From Phytophthora colocasiae (Eukaryota > Oomycota > Peronosporomycetes > Peronosporales > Peronosporaceae): 64,000 bases of DNA. Made by a program: the position numbers and the translations under genes. Below are positions 1 to 11,689 of this stretch, piece after piece; positions within the stretch are counted from its first letter, which is position 1; each line of letters starts with the position of its first letter. The stretch is from NCBI GenBank assembly GCA_018806915.1, contig JAGKQI010000099.1, forward strand, positions 496,001-560,000, written 5' to 3'. Under the pieces are notes generated by a model. The model was not told the origin of the DNA and searched no databases. It saw nothing but the letters and a program-made list of their open reading frames with translations.

Positions 1-1
1 G

Positions 2-241
2 CCTCACCTCCTTCTTCGAGAACTTGCACCGGTACTGCGAAGAAAGCGTTCCACAGGGCGTAGATGTACGAAGGGCCACGCAGTTGGTTGAGTTCGGGAT
101 CCCGAAGTATCTCCTGGTACCGGCTGACGGACCCGGACAGAAGGCGGTAGTTCATACTCGCTACCATCCACGCATGTCTTGCCAGCGACCAGAGTACTCC
201 TCGAATGGCCGAGGAATTATTGGCGTTATATGGATGATAAC
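2..241 (-). other. Open frame at left edge, possible gag-like remnant
   Basis: About 80 codons are open on the minus strand from just left of the Harbinger element to the window edge. The product contains stretches such as LWSLARHAWMVASMNYRLL and RYQEILRDPELNQLRG, rich in Leu/Arg/Trp as in the alpha-helical gag proteins of oomycete LTR elements. It faintly resembles in style the Gypsy gag at 39.7-40.5 kb. No start codon or catalytic motif is visible and it runs off the edge. The function is not established; it could equally be another repeat-encoded protein. Confidence 0.25.
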
Positions 242-268
242 ATGCAACCACTCAACATTCTTTGCTCA

Positions 269-291
269 GGGCCGTTCCGAACCGGGGTCGG
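269..291 (+). repeat. Harbinger left terminal inverted repeat
   Basis: This 23-bp repeat is identical to the reverse complement of 2630-2652. It is preceded by the TCA target-site duplication at 266-268. Confidence 0.9.
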
Positions 292-437
292 CTTGGCCCT
301 TGGATCGTGTGGATTAGATGTAGCCATCTATTTGTCATCAGACCAAGCTCCGGCCGCTCCGAACCGGGTCACAGGGTTTCCTTGTATGTTTCCTTTGACG
401 CCCACCATAATCGAGCAACGCAAAACAAAACTGGAAG

Positions 438-1471
438 ATGGAGGAATCTACCAGCACAAAGTGGACGGTAACACCGGCGTTGCTGAGCAAGGGCAAGCGG
501 CCCATGGAGGCTCCCATCTCGGGCTGCTACGGCGATTGGACGCTGGAGCAGGTGCGCCTCGAGTGCACGGCGCTGAAACTTAACGTGAAGAAAAACACAA
601 GCAAGAGTGATCGCGTAAAGCTTCTGTCCGCCTATGACGAGAACAAGGCTGGTATTGAGCTCTTACTACAGTGCCAGCGCTGCAAGTATCGGTAACTAGA
701 CGAGGGAGAAAAGAAACGGGCAAAGAACTGCATGTTCTGCCTTCTAAACATACTCTTCTACGACAGATTCTTCCAGCGGTTCCTTGAAAGCGGAAACCAA
801 CTTAGCAGAACCGAACTCGACCAAGGTGGCAGTACCTTTTGGACCGACGTAGCCGATGCATATTGGGTCCAAAATCTGGATTTCGACGCTTTGACCTCAG
901 ACGATGCGGCGTTTGAAGAGATAGATCCATCGCAAACAATGGCTAATTCTGCTGCTAAGCTACAACGTATGTGGCGGGAGGTTGTGGCAAACTTTGCACG
1001 CGCTGAGGCGGGCTCAAAGAAATCTGGAGATCATAGCGATGACTTCTGGGACTTTTGTGACGGTCGATCGGATGCTATCTACACAAGTGGTGCAAGCATC
1101 GCGGATCAGGTCGGGAGTTTTGTGCTGCGACCTTATATCATGAAAAAGAAGACGACTCACAGAAAGAAGGCGTCCATTGTGCCAATACGAAAAACCGCAA
1201 GCGGCGAAAGACATTAAATTCAGATGCGTTGGAATTACTCGCTGAAAGCATGGTTCAAACGGTGGAAATCGAGGTGGATGGCGCGCAGCAGGAAAGTTGG
1301 AAAGAGCAAGCCCTCCTTCTTCGTGATCAAAGACTCGCACATCGGTTGGATTTGTTGCTGAATATGCTAGAGCGAACTAGAAACGAAGAACAACTACTGA
1401 AAAAAAGCCGAGAAAACGAAAGTAAAGAAGCCTTTGACGAAGAACTTGAATGCACTGCAGCACACAATTAA
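438..1471 (+). pseudogene. Harbinger accessory DNA-binding protein (Myb/SANT-like), frameshifted
   Basis: Exon 1 (438-691) begins MEESTSTKWT and contains a SAP-like helix pair around GDWTLEQVRLECTALKLN. A 75-bp intron (692-766, GTAACT to GACAG) restores the frame into exon 2 (767-1217), which carries the FWTDVADAYW and AAKLQRMWREV segments. These resemble the Myb/SANT-like partner proteins of oomycete Harbinger elements, which in other lineages bind the element and bring the transposase to it. The frame then breaks near 1200, and the C-terminal coiled-coil (ELLAESMVQT to ECTAAHN, 1229-1471) reads in another phase. The family role is known; activity of this copy is unlikely. Confidence 0.65.
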
Positions 1472-1528
1472 TCGACGTATTGCACTCCAACGTCAGATCA
1501 GGGAGCTGGAATTTCAAACTATTTACGG

Positions 1529-2503
1529 TTAGGAGAAGTAATTATTACCGGCCTTGGCCGGTGATACTAATGAACGTGAGAGCGGCGGAGATTGAACTCT
1601 TGGATGTAATCCAGTGACAAGTTGGCGCAAAATTCTCCCTTGCGCACTGCAAAGCTCGACATCAGACTCTTCTTCGTTGTTATCCGTTGGTAAGAGCGAA
1701 TTTTCGGATATGCTGTTATAGGCCACAGATACGACAAAGGGACGACTATCAGTGTCTGCATCTTGAACTCTTTCGTGAATGCAAACGTTGTGGAGTTCAA
1801 TGCATGTCTTGATAACTGTGGACACTGTTTTGAAGTCCACAACCGAAGGGCGTTTGAATATCTGCCATTTGTTCACCAACAGGCCGAATGCCATCTCAAT
1901 GCGAATGCGCAGCTGGCTAATGATACAGTTGAAGTCTGAGTGTTTTCTTTGAGTTCGTGTTTGTTGTACGGGACAAGCAGCGAATCCGATAAAGGGTAGG
2001 CGTTGTCACCAATAAAGTAGAATCCAGAGGGCAAAGCCAAAATTTCGTCGCTTAATGACCAGTTTTTGAAGGCGATAGAGTCACCAACCTTGCCGGGAGA
2101 GTCAAAGCAGTATCCTGTAAAGCGGTATAACCAGTCACATGTAGCTTGCATATTCAAGCCGTACACCTGGTAGTGGCCCGAAAAGAATGCTGAGACGTCG
2201 GGAACTTCGGCTTTACTTGGCTCGAATCCGACACAACCATCCATCCAGGCAGCCGACACATCCAGTTAAGATAACGTTCGTACTGAGTGAAGTAAACCCA
2301 TCAGCGAGCATCTGTACACGGCCAGCAAATTCGCTTGGAGACGATACGTGAAGCTCTAGGCAGTCGCACAGAGCATCCATGACACACTTGGCACTGTCAT
2401 AGAAGCCGGATGACGGCGTACCCGCTATAGCACGCAACTGCGACTTCCGTCGTTTTTGCGCTCTGTACGCACTGTCTTTCCACTGCAGCGCGTTCATTGT
2501 CAC
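1529..2503 (-). pseudogene. Harbinger DDE transposase (DDE_Tnp_4 type), frameshifted
   Basis: Three overlapping minus-strand frames together spell one transposase. The N-terminal part (2503-2213) ends in GCVGCLDGWLC with the first catalytic Asp. The middle part (2259-1873) has YGLNMQATCDW, GDSIAFKNWSL and the second Asp in FIGDNAYPLSDSLLVPY. The C-terminal part (1894-1529) follows IRIEMAFGLLVNKWQIF, which holds the conserved Glu. The enzyme would cut the element ends in the nucleus together with the Myb-like partner. The order of the D, D and E blocks fits DDE_Tnp_4. At least two frameshifts, near 2240 and 1900, separate the blocks, so the gene is broken. Confidence 0.82.
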
Positions 2504-2629
2504 CGAAGTGCCCGACGATCCTACTCGGCGCGCGATTTTGGATCCAGGTTTTGACGTTTACTACACGCCCGCCCTACTCTCTGTTGCTTCATCAACCAAT
2601 CAATGACCGTATTTCAGGTCGCGATCCAT

Positions 2630-2652
2630 CCGACCCCGGTTCGGAACGGCCC
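2630..2652 (-). repeat. Harbinger right terminal inverted repeat
   Basis: This is the perfect inverted match of 269-291, followed by the second TCA target-site copy at 2653-2655. Confidence 0.9.
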
Positions 2653-2655
2653 TCA

Positions 2656-3285
2656 GACGTAGCGCCAGTGGCCGTTGCATGACTGTCCCCTAACGACCCT
2701 ATCTATTTCACCGTTACTCTCTTCCCCTAACGTACCTATCTATTCCTTTCCTAATTCCTCCTCCCTCCACTCGGCAGCCTGTGAGGCTTTTTTTTACCTG
2801 CCATCGGCCTGAAATGCAAACGGATATACCCGGGAAAAGTACCGGAAAAGCAACGGAGTTCTGCCAACCTATATTTCCACCAACTCTCCAGGCGAAATGA
2901 CGTAATAACACGAAGTTCTACACCGACGCGGACGAATTGGGATCCATGATGTGCTTTATTACTCATTCGTGTGCTCCAAAACACCGAGTTAATTGAAAGG
3001 CGTCACAACAGGCAGGTCCAAGTGATGGTAGCGATGATTTAACTTGGAGAGGAGATCAGGGTAGACTATAACATCACGTGATTTGACCATGCGTTCGACA
3101 CTTAAGTGTCAATAAAGACTACAGGAGACCAGAACCAACCAATTAAAAAACATAAAAAAAATGTTTAGGTCTTGAATATGCGAGATTCCGCATCTTCCCG
3201 ATGCAGAAATCGTTATAAGTATTTGATCCATATACCAATTGTTCATACTAGTACATTAGTGTACTCCACATCTTTGCCAGAATTG
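2656..3285. other. Intergenic, no gene seen
   Basis: No coding pattern or recognisable repeat could be supported here. Short open frames at 2714-2984 have no protein-like motif. Confidence 0.5.
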
Positions 3286-3302
3286 CTACACACTAACTAA
3301 CT
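3286..3302 (+). repeat. 17-bp direct repeat flanking hAT remnant (left copy)
   Basis: CTACACACTAACTAACT occurs here and again identically at 4652-4668, in the same orientation. The hAT fragments lie between the two copies. It may be a subterminal repeat of the element or a duplication. Confidence 0.5.
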
Positions 3303-3417
3303 CTTAGTGGTGTTAGCAAACGTGTTACCTTGTACGTTGCGGATATCCTACATAACTGCAGTATTGTCCTGCGCAGCCGATATGTCGCTGTCTTCAATAA
3401 CTTTGTCTTCCAAGTCT

Positions 3418-4274
3418 TCAATCACGTGTCTCACGTATTTCGTAGTCGAGCATAGCGAAGTTTGTATAGAGAAACACCAACTTCTCAACTTTGTCTGCTG
3501 TCAAACGGTTGCGGCGTTTAGACCCCACGAAAGCAAAGGCACTCCAAACACCAGCATAAGAGGTAGGAACCGACAAGAGTCTCGTTGCAATTGGATCCAA
3601 GAGCGGGAATTCAGTCACATCATGATCTAGCCAGTATTCCAGTGCGTCCATATCCTTGTAGAGCTCCATTTGGGTTGTAGAGCACGTAATCCTCATTGCG
3701 ATAAACTGAGTAAGGTATCTATTTCACTAAGAAGCAGTGCTTTCACTGTCACGGAAGTATTCATTGATGTACTGGCGAAATTGGACTTTAGTCGCCATTT
3801 TTGTCACCTGGAAGCCACTTGCTTGTGAGGTGCTTCGGGCACAACAGGTAGGAGAAACCCATTGCCGATGTATGAATAAAATTCCAACGATACTCCACCA
3901 TCTCTCGAATTTTTTCCCGCGGAGAACGTTGCCTTCATCTCTGTGTCAGACGTGTATTCGTACAGACGCATGAAGTTGTTGTACTTTGGCACGCGTTGAA
4001 CTGTGTGTACCACCGTTGATGACTCAACAATCACGACAGACTCAGAATCCCACGTCGGGAAACTATGTACAGGTGTGGTGCATGGCGATCGGAGGCGCAG
4101 CTTTTTTGCTTGGTGGCTGTATCTGAGCTGCACAAGAGCGAAGCCGCGCCTGGTTCTTGAAAAACTCCCTTTCTTCTGACGAAATATACGCGCGTGAAGC
4201 TCTTTTGTGGTACTCCACGCGGTCTCGCCCCAAGGAACGGGGTAGTCACACGACTTGCATTTCCCTTTGTTCAT
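3418..4274 (-). pseudogene. hAT transposase remnant
   Basis: Two minus-strand fragments belong to a hAT-family transposase with its middle missing. The upstream piece (4274-3804) starts MNKGKCKSCDYPVPW and has the Cys pair of a BED-type zinc finger. The downstream piece (3696-3418) is the dimerisation domain: DALEYWLDHDVTEFPLLDP, then ATRLLSVPTSYAGVWSAF and RRNRLTADKVEKLVFLYTN, matching the hAT C-terminal pattern. The central DDE domain is essentially absent, so this is a deletion derivative. No 8-bp target duplication could be located. Confidence 0.7.
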
Positions 4275-4651
4275 AGACCCAATACGAGTGAGATATGTCG
4301 AAATTTGTCGGGTTGGCAGGCGGTGTAGCGACGTTGAATGCGTCTAAATAAGACTGGGCCTTCTAAGATGGTCGACGGAGAGGGTATCTCAAATTACCTG
4401 GTCGCGGTCTTTACGAAGTGACCTCGTTGTTTAAAGAAGTAAACTGAGAGACGAACGAGGGCGGTTGGCGCTTCGATAGTCAACGGTATCTGAAGTAGCT
4501 GGAAAAGACTCGGTCGTTGATACCGGTAGCGCAAAACCAGAATCTAGTCGCGACAGAAAGCTTCAACATTCAACATTCAACAGAACTGTGGGCTCAGAAT
4601 CAGTAAGCGATGGGTGAGCGTCTAACTCCACCAACATGTAAGTAAAATTTA

Positions 4652-4668
4652 CTACACACTAACTAACT
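4652..4668 (+). repeat. 17-bp direct repeat flanking hAT remnant (right copy)
   Basis: Identical to 3286-3302. It is followed by a mirror-like ACTAACT/AGTTAGT-rich stretch (4690-4735). Confidence 0.5.
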
Positions 4669-4739
4669 GTTTATATACAGGATCGCCAACTCTACAGTTA
4701 GCGTTAGTTCGAACACTAACTACATTAGTGTGGGTGGTA

Positions 4740-5470
4740 GAAGGTATTTGAGATTATAGGTTCTGAAACTATCGCGCATATCTAGGTTGGTCAGCTCACC
4801 GAGCTGTGCTCCAATGATATAACGGATTCTTAAGGATAGACACTTTTTGGAGGTGTGCTACCACGTCAAGTGATGACTTGCGGTACTCCGATGCGGAAAA
4901 CGGTACCCATACGCAGGAAACTATACTTCTTACAAACCACTGCTTAGGTATAATACAAAACAGTACTGTATTTTCATCAGTACGATGACTTTGAGAGAGT
5001 ACTACATGTAGTAACGATGTAACATGAGTTTTTCCCTTTAAGAACTCTTACAGAAAAAGATTATCTCATTTACGTTCTGTAAGGTTTTATACTTAAGGAG
5101 TTTTCCCTGGTACACAGCCGCCAAATTTACATTTGCAATAGAATAAAGTGATGGTAAAATGAAAAATATAGATTGATCTTAGTTTAAAGTGCGACGTAAC
5201 AAGCTAAACGTCCATCCACTGACTGTAGTCGTCCAAAGGGCGTTGTGATGACTCGTCAAAAACTGTCCTCTGGGCTCCACTGACCTGGATGGTAAATTCA
5301 TGTCCAACTGCCGTGTATTACGGTTCCAACCGTTATATGTCCAGTACACCGACAGACAGAATTCAACTGCCACCAAAAGGCAATGTAAAACGGACGCACG
5401 TGATGGTTTGATCAATTTATTAACCAATCAGATAGATCAAAACGTCACATCGAAACACTAAATCGCTCTA
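4740..5470. other. AT-rich intergenic, no gene seen
   Basis: No coding signal was recognised. A short minus-strand frame at 5179-5427 has no family motif and is taken as chance. Confidence 0.45.
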
Positions 5471-5495
5471 AGTATGCATCAGTCACTTCGTAAAG

Positions 5496-6010
5496 ATGGA
5501 GGCAACGCCAGAGCCTCCCTCGGAGCCCCCACCAGCCGAAGCAGCACCGGACGTGTCAGAGGAGGCAGCAATTGCTGGCGTCCTGGACGCTGTCTTTTCG
5601 CAACCAAAACAGCGTCGTCTCACTACTCAATGCGCGAGAAGCGCCGTGTTATGTTTGCAGGAGAGGGTCTCAACCAGCGCGAGGCAGCCAAGGCACAAAA
5701 AATACTGCGTTGGACGTATACTACTTGGCGTAAAAGCGCTGACGACGTTTTCGTATTTAAGGGCAGTGAGAACGCTGTCTTGCGCGTCAGGACGACCTGA
5801 AAGCATGCCGTTCAGCATGGAGCTTATTTGCTTTATGAAAGACACTCGTCGCGACAGCAGGCCTCCATAATGTCGGTGTATATTTGAGTAGAACGCGCCG
5901 ATTCGTGCTGATGGTTTGAAGCTCCCGCTGCTTTTCATCGTGCGCGGTGAGCCAAACAACTTAGTCCTCGACTGGACACACAATACGAATAACATTCGTC
6001 ATTTCGGCCC
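5496..6010 (+). pseudogene. pogo/DDE_1-like transposase remnant
   Basis: The start MEATPEPPSEPPPAEAAP opens a protein that jumps frame twice. After QPKQRRLTTQ it continues in another phase as SMREKRRVMFAGEGLNQREA with TYTTWRK, a helix-turn-helix of the pogo/CENP-B type. It then returns to the first phase with MELICFMKDTRRDS and later LPLLFIVRGEP, which resembles the beginning of the DDE_1 catalytic region. An in-frame stop and the frameshifts show decay. The remaining catalytic part (after about 6010) is not recognisable. Confidence 0.55.
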
Positions 6011-6359
6011 GATAGGTCAACGGCAAGAAATTGAAAATCTCTTTTGTGTATGATGATGTGGGCCTCGTATGAACGCTACTGTGGATGACGAGCTCAATTT
6101 GTGAAACGTGTGGAGCTAATTTCCTTTACTTTCGTTGGATACTTAAACCCCATCGCGAACACAGTGACTTTGTATACTATACATACTCAAGACAATTGAA
6201 AATAGAAGGTGGCAAAACACCTCCTTCGACGTGTAGTCATGTCGAAGGGTCGGCGACCGTTAAGATGGCTACAACACAGATGGGAGCAAAACGCTACCTT
6301 CGAAACCTTTTAAAAAGCTCTGTTATTGGCCAAAAAGAAAAGTTTAATCTGTGAGTGCC

Positions 6360-7320
6360 AAAACACGGTATTGTTTACGCGACCCTTCGAGTGGGTACAT
6401 ATATCATCCACTTTTGCAAAGACTGTCGTTGGCAGCAAAATGCATCTATGTGCGCGAAAGGGTTAAATTTTAGAGCCGTTGCTAATAATTTGCTAGTCTA
6501 GCAAATCCTATGCTACAGCTGTTTCGGAAGGTGGCATTTGTATTATGTCTGTCGGTGTGTAGTGCCTATTGTACACGATATCCGTCAATGATAGACAAGA
6601 ACTATTTACATGTAGCTGTAAAATAAAAGCTCGAAAATGTTCCATGGCACACAAGACAGGTCTTGTCATTTTCCGAGTCGAAGCAGCAGTTGAAGCTGCC
6701 TTCATTATAGACTGCATGGCTACAGTGTCCATCCGGGCTACCTGCGTTGACCGAGACATGATCTCGAAGGGCTGGTGTTCAACAACAAAGCCCCAGCCCA
6801 ATTTTCCCCGTCACAGCGGTGCGCTAGGAAGTAGTTGTAGGTGATGACTGTCCAGTACAATCTGTATCTAAGCGCAGGAGGTGCTCTGGTGGTTGGCTAC
6901 AATCGCTGTAGGTTCGTGAAAATAGAAGGACATCTGAGTAAACAGAATCAGCAATGTGCAGCTAAATGCGCATCACAAAGCAAGTTGCCTCTCTACCACA
7001 ACGTATGCGGAGACCTGCTGGCAGTTCTTAATACATGCATATCCCAAATACACAGCTCCTGCAGATGTAGTAGTCTATAGGTCGGCTTTGCTGCTCTGCC
7101 ACGCACGTGAAAAATAGGTCGTCTATGCCTAAGACTGGGAATGCAGAAGTATGTTAAATATTTTGAAAACTACATATATTAACTACTATTACATTACGAG
7201 TACGTTTTAGACCTCGTTGTGACAACAAGCTGCGAGCGGTGTCAGGGCTAGTAAACTCTTCATGTCGAACTCAGATCCTGGGTGGAGTTAAATACAGGAA
7301 TAGCGCAACAATGGTAATGT
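6360..7320. other. No gene seen
   Basis: Short frames on both strands (for example 6508-6844) lack recognisable motifs. Part of the 3' end of the mariner remnant may extend into 7080-7330, but it could not be read. Confidence 0.4.
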
Positions 7321-7329
7321 TTGAAGGAA

Positions 7330-8020
7330 ATCCTCAGAGACGATGTGGGCGAGTGCATTGTCCTGCTGTACCAGGATACGCTCGCCAATGCTAGTCCACG
7401 GTCATCGCGTGGTAATTGCGGGAAGAACCTTCTCTACGAACATTGCACGATATGTTTCCTTGTTCACGCTTCCATCCTTAGTCTCAATAGTGCCGGAAGG
7501 TCTCCGTGCACTGGGACTTTACGACAGGCGTGCTGCAAACAAATATTCAAATCCCAAAAGTTGCCGTGAAGTATCAATCCCCGTGAATTGTTCCATCTTG
7601 ACCGCCCTACAACAGCTAACACCATCACCTCAGTGTTGTAGCGTTTCGAAGGCACTTGACGGTGAGAAACCATTTCACCCTGAAGAAGATAGTAACCGTT
7701 TAACTTCCGCCAACATGGATATATTCATTCACGTCGTTGAAAACAGAGAACGTGAGTCAAGGTGCGAGATACACCACGCAATTCTGGTAGCTTTGTTTGC
7801 TTCTGTCATTAGCAGTTTGACATTACTAACATGAGCAATCAGTAGGCCACTTTGTACGCGGCGGTGCAGTGAAGCACGAGGTACACCGCAGGATGCAGAC
7901 GCGTACTCCTCCAAGGTAATGGTGCGTAGCCTTTCCAGTTGTGCTGTGATGGTTGCCTTCAGTCTTCCTCACTCATATCGCCACGATTCCGCCTTCAAAA
8001 GACCTGTCTTGGCCTCCTCA
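7330..8020 (-). pseudogene. Tc1/mariner transposase remnant
   Basis: Read on the minus strand, 7914-7729 gives GVPRASLHRRVQSGLLIAHV and KLLMTEANKATRIAW, the pre-catalytic region of oomycete mariner transposases. Next, 7720-7690 gives FNDVNEYIHVGGS, where the family normally has the catalytic Asp-Glu pair; both read Gly here. Then 7673-7590 gives QVPSKRYNTEVMVLAVVGRSRW, and 7395-7330 gives RILVQQDNALAHIVSEDF with the second catalytic Asp. Several frameshifts and stops separate the pieces, so the copy is inactive. Confidence 0.7.
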
Positions 8021-8179
8021 GAATTGTTTTTTGAGTGGATTCCCTTTGGCTCTCATACGAGAGCTTTCATACCAAACTCGAGAATTCTTCTGCCCAGACG
8101 GGACAGTGCTTCATTACCCCGTCAACTTCTAGTGTGAAGAGGCGGAACGAGCCAATTAGCGATCCAGCCCGGTATTTTC

Positions 8180-9880
8180 CTGCAAAATGGAGGCAGTACT
8201 TGTCGCGAAGTCGGTGGAACTTTGGTCGCGGAGCAGGGGGGCGTATAGTGAACCCTAGTTATACGACTACTGAAAAGGGGTTTTCAGAGCCGTACAACGG
8301 TAGGTTGGCGTGTGGTACCTTGCGGTATCCTCGTGGGTTCGTTGTCTTCGGAAATATGACCCTCGCCGGAGTCTGAGAATGTGTGGTGAAGAGAAGTTGG
8401 GATTCCCTTGGAGTCTGGTGTCGGTATTCAGGAAATCCTTCCAGGAGCGTTCGGGAGTCGGGATCTCTGGGAACCAAGATGGTTTCCAGGAAGTCGGCGG
8501 TCGAAAAGAGGTTAATATACCAGAGAAAGTCTGAAATCGGTGTCTGAATATCACAAATCCAGAACCGAGATACCTGACTTTCAGAGATAAACAACCAATA
8601 TTCAGAGTTCGAAAATATACAAATATATACAGCCGTTCTTATTCTTTCTAGGCCCTTGAACGGTGGGCTAACACTCCAGGTCAACTAGGGACTTACTACC
8701 AGACACCTGGTCTGTCTGGTATCCCTTTACGTTCGCGCACCACCCTCTAGTATAGAGGGAAAATATAAACCAATACAATCGGCTATAAATAACAGTCTAC
8801 CTTGCACTCTGAAAACGACTGTCTAGTTTCCAGAGCCTGTCCAAACGAGCAATATGAAATGGGCTACCGCTAGAGACAAAACAAACGACCCAACTAGGAT
8901 ATGGAATAGGCGGGTCCTTTCAGGTCTCTACGTTACCTGATCTCCACCTAAGGGGATTGAATTTGGTGGAGATCACACGACGTACGTGATGACGCAGTGG
9001 CTTGAATACCTCTCAAGCGGACTTGTGCAGTAGCAAGCAAATTGAACTCTGTTTATCGTTTATCTTCCTCATAACTATCATATATCTCTGGTAACTCTCT
9101 CCTTCTTGTCGTCTTTTGCGTCCTTTATGCAGTCAGTCTTCATATCTCAGGTACTCTTGGTCTTTGTATACATCTGGTACTTTGACTTGGTCTCAGTATG
9201 CAGTCTGTGCAGCCGATCTCGATGGGTTGACAGGTAGAGACGTCATTACGGGGGATGTGCAGGTCAGTAATCACTTGAATGCGTGACTTGAACTTGGGTT
9301 CACTTGGTTTCAGTATGGTCTTGAATCTTCGGTGGTTTCAGAGTCCGGTATCCTGGTTTTCAGAGTCTGATACCACTTGGTTTTCAGAATCTTAGTCACT
9401 CAGAGTTAGAGATACCAGAGTCTTGAGTACGAAACCAGAGTACGGAGCACTAATGCTTCGACGTACATGAAGATCTTGAGGGTTGCGCGGGTGCGCGGCG
9501 TCCGGCGCGCGATACTTGGTCTCTGCGGGTATATATTGTGAATCCTTGAACCATCCATCGTCGCGCTGGACGGTAACGGGATGAGGTCTCTCAGAGATAC
9601 GTTCTTCTGAGAGACGATCCGCCAGAACTTAGGCACTCATCGTCGGGGAAAGTCCGGTGACCAGACAGAGTGTAGTTGACCTTCAGAGTTGTGCACACTC
9701 TGAAGTACACTTCTGGTCCTTTGGGCCCCTTTACAGTCAGGCGAAGGTTTATCCACAATCTTCCACAGATGTCGCACGGGTGCGGCCGCGTCCCAAAGTC
9801 CCTTTCGCTTATAACCCATAGTATAACCAATCACATCGTAACGTAATATCCACCTGTCGCTCGAAAATCGGAATTAACAT
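8180..9880. other. Long non-coding repeat-like stretch
   Basis: No protein family is recognised. The stretch holds several hairpins (8697-8721, TACCAGAC/GTCTGGTA; 8939-8974, GATCTCCACC/GGTGGAGATC) and about three degenerate copies of a GGTTTTCAGAGTCTGATACC-like unit (9331-9400). The composition and signals would fit a decayed LTR with its leader, but no paired LTR or primer-binding site was found. Minus-strand frames at 9406-9834 are open over short distances and are not recognised. Confidence 0.35.
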
Positions 9881-10324
9881 CATGTCATACTGCAAGGCTC
9901 TGCTTTGGCCACACGGTCTCGCTCAGAACGCGCGCGGTAAAGGAGAACGCCAGCAGCAATCTGTTCGATACACGAGCTGTACAGCAAGCATTAACGCGGC
10001 TTGTCTAGAATTGGACGCAGCTGCTACGTGTTCGTCCGATCCAGCGGCAATCACAACCCCCCCCCTCTCAGTAGCGAGCTCTGGGATTTATACGCTGAGA
10101 ATTTCACATCCCAGCGCTGTTAGAGACTGTTGGTGACAAGCACACAGCTGGATCCTCGATGAAGTGGATACTAGCATGGCTGCGCAAAAGTAGAGTAAAG
10201 TGTTGGGCTGGGTTTAAATATTTGATAACCCTCATTGAATGGTTACGGATATTACCAGCTTTGTAGGCAAGAAGATGTGCTGCGGAGTGAACAGAAACAA
10301 TTCTGCAAGCGTTTTCGAGCCAAG

Positions 10325-11150
10325 ATGACGGAAACACGGCTCGTATATTTGTAGATGAGGCGCGTGGCATGGCCGTTGCAGTGGTATACCAGACTAGTGG
10401 GATAAAGAGGCTTTTCGCTGCGTTTCCTGAAGTGCTAATGGCAAATACGACGCACAACACGAATTCAAATGCCTACAAGCTCTTTAGATTGGTTGTCCAT
10501 GACTGCTTCGGAAAGTTGAGCTGAAATGGCATCTCAACAATTGTAACCTTGAATAACACTATCGCTTACGCTCTCTCTTTATATTTGCGCTCCTTCAGAG
10601 CATTCTCACGTTGAACGCGAAACTTCAGACACTCTTCGACTTGTCTTGCATGGATTGAAGCTGAATAACCCGGAATACAAGAACGTGAAGTTTATAGTGA
10701 CCGACAAAGCGTTCCACGAGAAGGCATTACTAGCTGAGGTCTTCAAACAAGCGAGGCAGCTGTTGTATCAGTTTCATGTGCAGCAGTGGTTTGCTAGGCA
10801 AAGCTGGTTCGTGGAAACAAAGAGGTGAGATCGATGATTGAAGCGTCAATGGCACAACTTATCGACTCGAGAAGCGCTACTGAGTATGAAGAACAGAAGG
10901 CATTGCTAGGGGACTTGCTATGAGAGGAAGAGCATTATCTTTACGTGTCAATTATCGCTAACTGGAACAATATGCAAGACGAGTGGGTGGCTTATCTCCG
11001 AGGTATTATCCCGCACTTGTGAAATCATACCAATTACCGTCATAAATCCAAGTGAGGGAAGCTTCAACAGCTTTTTTCTGCAGCTTACAATATGGATGAA
11101 GTGGTCTCGATACTTATTATGATGCAAGAATGGGCTGGGGGGAGGGGGGG
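10325..11150 (+). pseudogene. MULE transposase remnant 1 (FAR1/SWIM-type)
   Basis: The plus strand reads RIFVDEARGMAVAVVYQTSG, then GIKRLFAAFPEVLMANTTHN and YKLFRLVVHDCFGK. After a gap comes ERETSDT-like sequence and VKFIVTDKAFHEKALLAEVF, QLLYQFHVQQWF and, past a stop, IIANWNNMQDEWVAYLRGI. This is the catalytic core and downstream region of the Mutator-like proteins abundant in oomycetes. The first catalytic Asp, expected in a DATHNTN-type motif, reads Asn (NTTHNTN). Stops near 10,500 and 10,828 and frame changes show it is dead. Confidence 0.7.
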
Positions 11151-11689
11151 GTACGTCGAAGAGTTTAACAAGGCTGGATCTCGCCCTCCTGGCGTCGAGC
11201 ATCCTGAGCTTTCGACTAACAGCAACTATGATTTGCCCTAGTTGCAGTTGAGTTCCGCTACGCAATAGAGATGACGCCCTGTCAGCACTCTAGATTGAGT
11301 TGCAAACGCCATGTCTGTTGTACCAGCACCGTAAGATATCTGTTGCCACCGTTAACTCAGTGGGCATCGCTGGTTTTAGCTTGCCCACACCAATAGATTA
11401 TCTCCTGCCAACAAACACGTATTTGTTGGCGCAATTGGACATTATTGGCCAACCAACACCCCAGATAGTTTGTGGCTGTCATGTCGTCATAAGCCTGACG
11501 CCCCTCCCACCCTGAAGCCCTGATGCCCCGCTCACACACTTGGGATATACTCGCTTCTGCGATGCCTGAAGAGTCGACCAACCTCATTTTGGCAGAGCTT
11601 TAGAGCTACTAGATCACCAGGAGCGACAAAAATCAGGTCCGCGTTTATACCACACCCTTAGCTCCACCTCGTAAGCCCACGCAGACGCC

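Larger units (their letters stand above)
269..2652. mobile_element. PIF/Harbinger DNA transposon with intact ends
   Basis: The element is bounded by perfect 23-bp terminal inverted repeats (269-291 and 2630-2652, starting GGGCCGTTCCGAACC) and flanked by the trinucleotide TCA on both sides (266-268, 2653-2655), the 3-bp duplication size expected of Harbinger. Inside are two convergent genes, the usual Harbinger layout: an accessory Myb/SANT-like protein on + (438-1471) and a DDE transposase on - (2503-1529). A related sub-terminal copy of the TIR core occurs near 351-374. Both genes carry frameshifts, so the copy is probably non-autonomous now, although its termini look intact. Confidence 0.88.

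Noticed and set aside
5179..5427. 82-codon minus-strand ORF
   Set aside because: No family pattern and low complexity; taken as chance.
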